NCBI GenBank assembly: GCA_016713335.1
Contig: JADJPH010000016.1
Span: 56,559-120,558 of the forward strand
DNA length: 64,000 nucleotides
Direction: 5' to 3'
From: Candidatus Fredericiella danica
GTDB lineage: Bacteria; Chloroflexota; Anaerolineae; Caldilineales; Caldilineaceae
The position numbers and the translations under genes are program-made. Under the pieces are notes generated by a model that worked only from the letters and a program-made list of their open reading frames with translations, did not search any database and was not told the origin of the DNA. Each line of letters begins with the position of its first letter. Positions within the stretch are counted from its first letter, which is position 1. Below are positions 60,947 to 64,000 of this stretch, piece by piece.

Positions 60947-60972
60947 GCCTGTTCTTTCCACATTCAACAGGC
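60947..60972 (+). terminator. Weak hairpin after the deacetylase gene
   Basis: GCCTGTT (60947-60953) pairs perfectly with AACAGGC (60966-60972), 12-nt loop, eleven bases after the stop. No T run. The rest of the 418-base gap to 61354 shows no gene and no promoter I can defend. Confidence 0.35.
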
Positions 60973-61354
60973 CTGTCGCGCCAAAACGCCGATCCACATC
61001 CTCAGACCGCCTACGACAAATTGACCCCTAAAGTAAGGACCTTTTCTGGATCTTTCCAGTCTCCTTAAGTTGTATCGTAAAGCAGGAGGGTTTCGATTCA
61101 CTCGACCCCTCTGACCACCCGACGAACAGTCGGTAGTCGGATTCGGTAATCTGCCCGAACGCCGAGTCGCCAAACGACAGCATATCCCAGTCGCGGAGAA
61201 CGCAACTCCTTAACGGGCCGCCCGGCGGTGGTTCTGTTGAACGCGCCTGGAAGCGTGCAGATGGCGACGCTGCTTGCTCTACACGACAGATGCCGGATTG
61301 CCTGGGTGGTCACAAGCCCATCGCGATTGGGCGACTGCTGGAAGGAGCAAGAAG

Positions 61355-64000
61355 ATGAAACGTCATATCCTGAAGGGGCTGATCAGCGCGCTTTTGGCGC
61401 TTTTCGGCCTTTCTGTGTTTGCCGCCGTAGCGCAGGCGACGACCTACTATGTCTCCCCGACCGGCAATGATACTGCGGCGGGCACCTCTGTGACGACCCC
61501 ATGGAAGACATTTGATCGTTCTTGGCAGTCGCTCTATCCGGGCGACACGCTGATTGTCATGGACGGTGTCTATTACCAGTCTTTGAACCCCGACACACGC
61601 AACGGTGAGCCGGGCAAGCCGATCACCATCCGTGCGCAGCATGATGGCAAAGCCATCATCGACGGCGAACACGTCCGGATGACGGTCAAGATTGGCGATA
61701 CGTGGCCCGGCCCCATCGGTGAGTACTTTGTCATTGAGGGCATCGTTGCGCGCAACAGCAGTGACTCGGTCTGGTTTCTGCGTGGCGACCACAACATCCT
61801 GCGTCGCGTCTCAGGCTACAACGCAAGCACTGATACGAACGACCATGTATTTCTGGTCTGGGCAAACGACAATCTGATTGAAGATTGCCTTTGCGTCTGG
61901 CACTGGCCGCAACATGATGCTCATCTATCAAAGGCCAGCGCAATACGTTCCGGCGCTGTGTCGCGGCCTGGACGCAGTGGGATGGACGCGATTTCTGTGG
62001 GTGACATGGCCAAACGGCAACAATCTGGTAATCTACAATGCAAGTAACAATCTTGTCGAAAACACGATCTCGTATGGACGTTCGGTCGGACGCGGGCTGT
62101 TGATTCAGGCAAACGACGATACGGTGCAGGCGGTTGGAAATCGTGTACTTGGGGCCATGGTGGCTGCCACCGGAATGAACTGGGACGGCACCGAACACGA
62201 ATTTGGCACGACGCGCCCGGGTCTACACCTGTGAAGGCTATACTGACTATCACACCTGGGCGGACTTCCGCATGGGCGCTGGCTTCTATGGGCAGGGCTT
62301 AATCAGCGGCAATGTCTTCGAAGATCTCTTTTCGACGGGGAACGCCGGGCTTGGCTTTTCCGCTGCCAAGCCGTTTGGGGTGGGTGTAACAGATGGCGTG
62401 ATTGACCATGCAACCATCTTTGGCAACGGACTAGACGCACCGGTCGTCGATGGCGGCATCGGCGCCGAAGTGAACGACGACCAATTGGACCCGTTCACGA
62501 TCACCAATACCTACATTGAAGGAACTTCCTACCAGGGGCAAGGCGCCCGCCTCCAGAATCGCTATGTGGACGGAGTGCTGACTGCAACCTCACTTTGGCC
62601 CTGGCCGATGGAATCCAGAGCACTAGATGAACTCGGTATCTCGATCACCGACCTGATGGTTAACCGGTACGATGTGCTATCGCCGCCGACTAACGGCGTA
62701 ACGCCGACGCCGGCAACAACTACACCTTCGGCGACGCCAACGAACACGCCGACGAGCACGCCGACCAAAACTGCCGTGCCCCCCACGAATACGCCGACCA
62801 AGACCCCGGTGCCGTCGACGGCGACGCCGACTCCAAGACGCCAGCGCCGCCCACGAACACGCCGACCAAGACCCCAGTTGCTCCGCCACAGGCAGCCAGC
62901 TATCGGGTGAATGTGCCGATACTACCTGTCAATTCGGGGGATGCCGCACTCGATGCCGGCAACCGGGCGATTGTCTGGCTGGGGAAAATCAGTACGGGCA
63001 GCAACTATGCGGATATTCGGCTTGTCGGTTCGCTCGATGGCCTCCACATCCGAGCGCAAATGATGGATGAAACGGTGCAAGCAGGAGATGTGCTGACGTT
63101 CACGGTCAAGGGCGTCGCGTTGGTGGCGCGCTATCCAGCCACAAACGGGTGGACCATTGCGATGCGCTGTGGCACTACGTGCCGAGGCTGGGACGCAACG
63201 ACCGTGATTCCATGGTCGACTTTTGGCGGCATGCCTCTGGCAGGAGCGACCTGGACACTGAGTGTCAAACTGACCGACGTTGACGGCGCCCTGACGCCAA
63301 CGGCCTCCACATGGCCGCCGGCCGGCGCCGGTTCACTCTACTGGGGTGAACCAGACTACCGTGGTGCCACCATTGCCGGCATGCAGCAACTGAACCTGCC
63401 GTTGAGTGGTGACAGCATGTTGGGCGGCGCAACAGACTGCGGCGCTCCGGACTATCCGAATTATTTCCCAACCTGGGGCCAGCGTAACTGGGGAACGTCG
63501 CCCTATGTGAATGTGCAAGCGCAGTGGGACGCGGCGGATTGGCCGTGCTATTCGAAGTATTACGCGCAGTGGTCCCTGGCAGGACTTCCAGCCGGCGCAC
63601 AGATCGTATCCGCCACGCTGGAGATGCGCCAGTTCGGCAATGCCGGCTATGAGCCTGGTGACACAGGTGCGACCGTCTTCCAGTTGTTTGAGGTGAAATC
63701 TGCCTGGAACGAGTCAACGGTCGGACAGGGACCTGCTTGCAACCGAGAATCTCGGGCGCGTGCCGTCTATCAGGTTCCAGCGACCTGTGAGATACCGAAT
63801 TTCTTCTGCAATCCTGGACTTCCTGTCACGTTCGACGTGACGGAAATTGTGCGGCGTGCCGCGTCTGAGAACCGCACCTGGGCTTCCGTAGGACTCTACA
63901 CGGCAGCTGGACAGTATCATTCCGGTAAGTACCTTTACTCACGCGAGGGTACGGAACCACCCGTGATTCATATTGGCTACGTCACCAGGGCGCCGCCGAC
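61355..64000 (+). CDS. Secreted beta-helix protein fused by a TP linker to carbohydrate-binding and DNRLRE-like domains, 3-prime partial
   Basis: ATG 61355 after AAGGAG; signal peptide ISALLALFGLSVFAAVAQA. The first 450 residues repeat the beta-helix protein at 34871-36545 almost motif by motif (TTYYVSPTGNDTAAGTS, PITIRAQHDGKAIIDGEH, FVIEGIVARNSSDSV, FEDLFSTGNAGLGFS). Breaks lie near 61887, 61930, 62000, 62215 and 62830. From 62690 to 62890 comes a TP-rich linker coded by near-repeats. From about 62895 the frame is open to the window end and matches the protein at 33166-34857 (AIVWLGKISTGSNYADIRL, VSATLEMRQFGNAGYEPGD, SGKYLYSREGTEPPVIHI). The stop lies beyond the window. Extracellular polymer-acting protein by inference. 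Confidence 0.75.
62698..62890 (+). repeat. Short tandem repeats coding the TP linker
   Basis: Repeated ACGCCGAC/ACCAAGACC units; one segment near 62780 (CCACGAATACGCCGACCAAG) recurs near 62850 with one base changed. In-frame low complexity of a kind prone to length change and misreading; one frame break falls inside it. Confidence 0.6.

Noticed and set aside
62690..62890. CRISPR-like array
   Set aside because: Repeats are short, variable, in frame and encode a Thr-Pro linker; no unique spacers.

Overview
The window looks like part of a Chloroflexota (Anaerolineae/Caldilinea-like) chromosome or metagenome bin. The reasons are indirect: secreted proteins with long Thr-Pro linkers and short 'LP-hydrophobic-Arg/Lys' C-termini, a TolB-type propeller behind a four-cysteine head, a GC-rich composition, and no lipid A or LPS-core genes. 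No rRNA, tRNA, insertion sequence, prophage or CRISPR array was seen.

Nearly the whole window is one exopolysaccharide/capsule locus read left to right. (1) 1-1393: tail of an FG-GAP protein, a terminator, and a small secreted protein. (2) 1556-10274: an extended -10 promoter with an inverted repeat at its start site, then a WbaP-like initiating sugar-phosphate transferase, a complete four-gene GDP-D-glycero-alpha-D-manno-heptose pathway (hddC, hddA, gmhA, gmhB), an anchored TP-rich/TolB protein and a Wzz/BY-kinase that lacks its usual tail. (3) 10275-10896: terminator, and a leftward small membrane-peptide gene whose promoter carries two 11-bp-spaced TTTAACC repeats resembling a cyanobacterial Pho box. 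(4) 10897-22434: acetyltransferase, membrane GT2, B12/radical SAM protein, Wzy-TPR, small DMT protein, sialidase-like protein, Wzt/Wzm ABC exporter and a GT2. (5) 22474-29835: ATP-grasp ligase, PLP decarboxylase, two tandem asparagine-synthetase-like proteins that both lack the glutaminase cysteine, and a WecE-type aminotransferase. This is the most unusual block, a possible amide-forming decoration module. (6) 29855-33316: three glycosyltransferases. (7) 33166-36545, reversed: two secreted surface proteins (beta-helix; carbohydrate-binding plus DNRLRE-like). (8) 36826-46710: MBOAT plus SGNH O-acetylation pair, glycosyltransferases and a second Wzy. (9) 46725-60936: glycosyltransferases, pyruvyl transferase, a secreted glycosidase-like protein, and two gene groups (47782-50657, 56773-60936) that together suggest a nucleotide-activated C-methylated deoxy/amino sugar. 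(10) 61355-64000: a fused homologue of the two reversed proteins, running off the end.

Working model (inference): WbaP loads the first sugar on undecaprenyl phosphate; the many GT2/GT4 enzymes add heptose, 4-amino-sugar, rhamnose-like and branched sugars; acetyl, pyruvyl, deacetyl and perhaps amide decorations follow; ABC (Wzm/Wzt) and Wzy/Wzz machinery polymerise and export; beta-helix, glycosidase-like and carbohydrate-binding proteins act outside.

More than thirty frame breaks interrupt otherwise well-conserved genes, many at runs of T or G, so they look like uncorrected sequencing indels. Composite genes are therefore annotated across breaks. The in-frame stops in the MBOAT gene at 36904 and 36949 are of a different kind (apparent transitions) and may be real.
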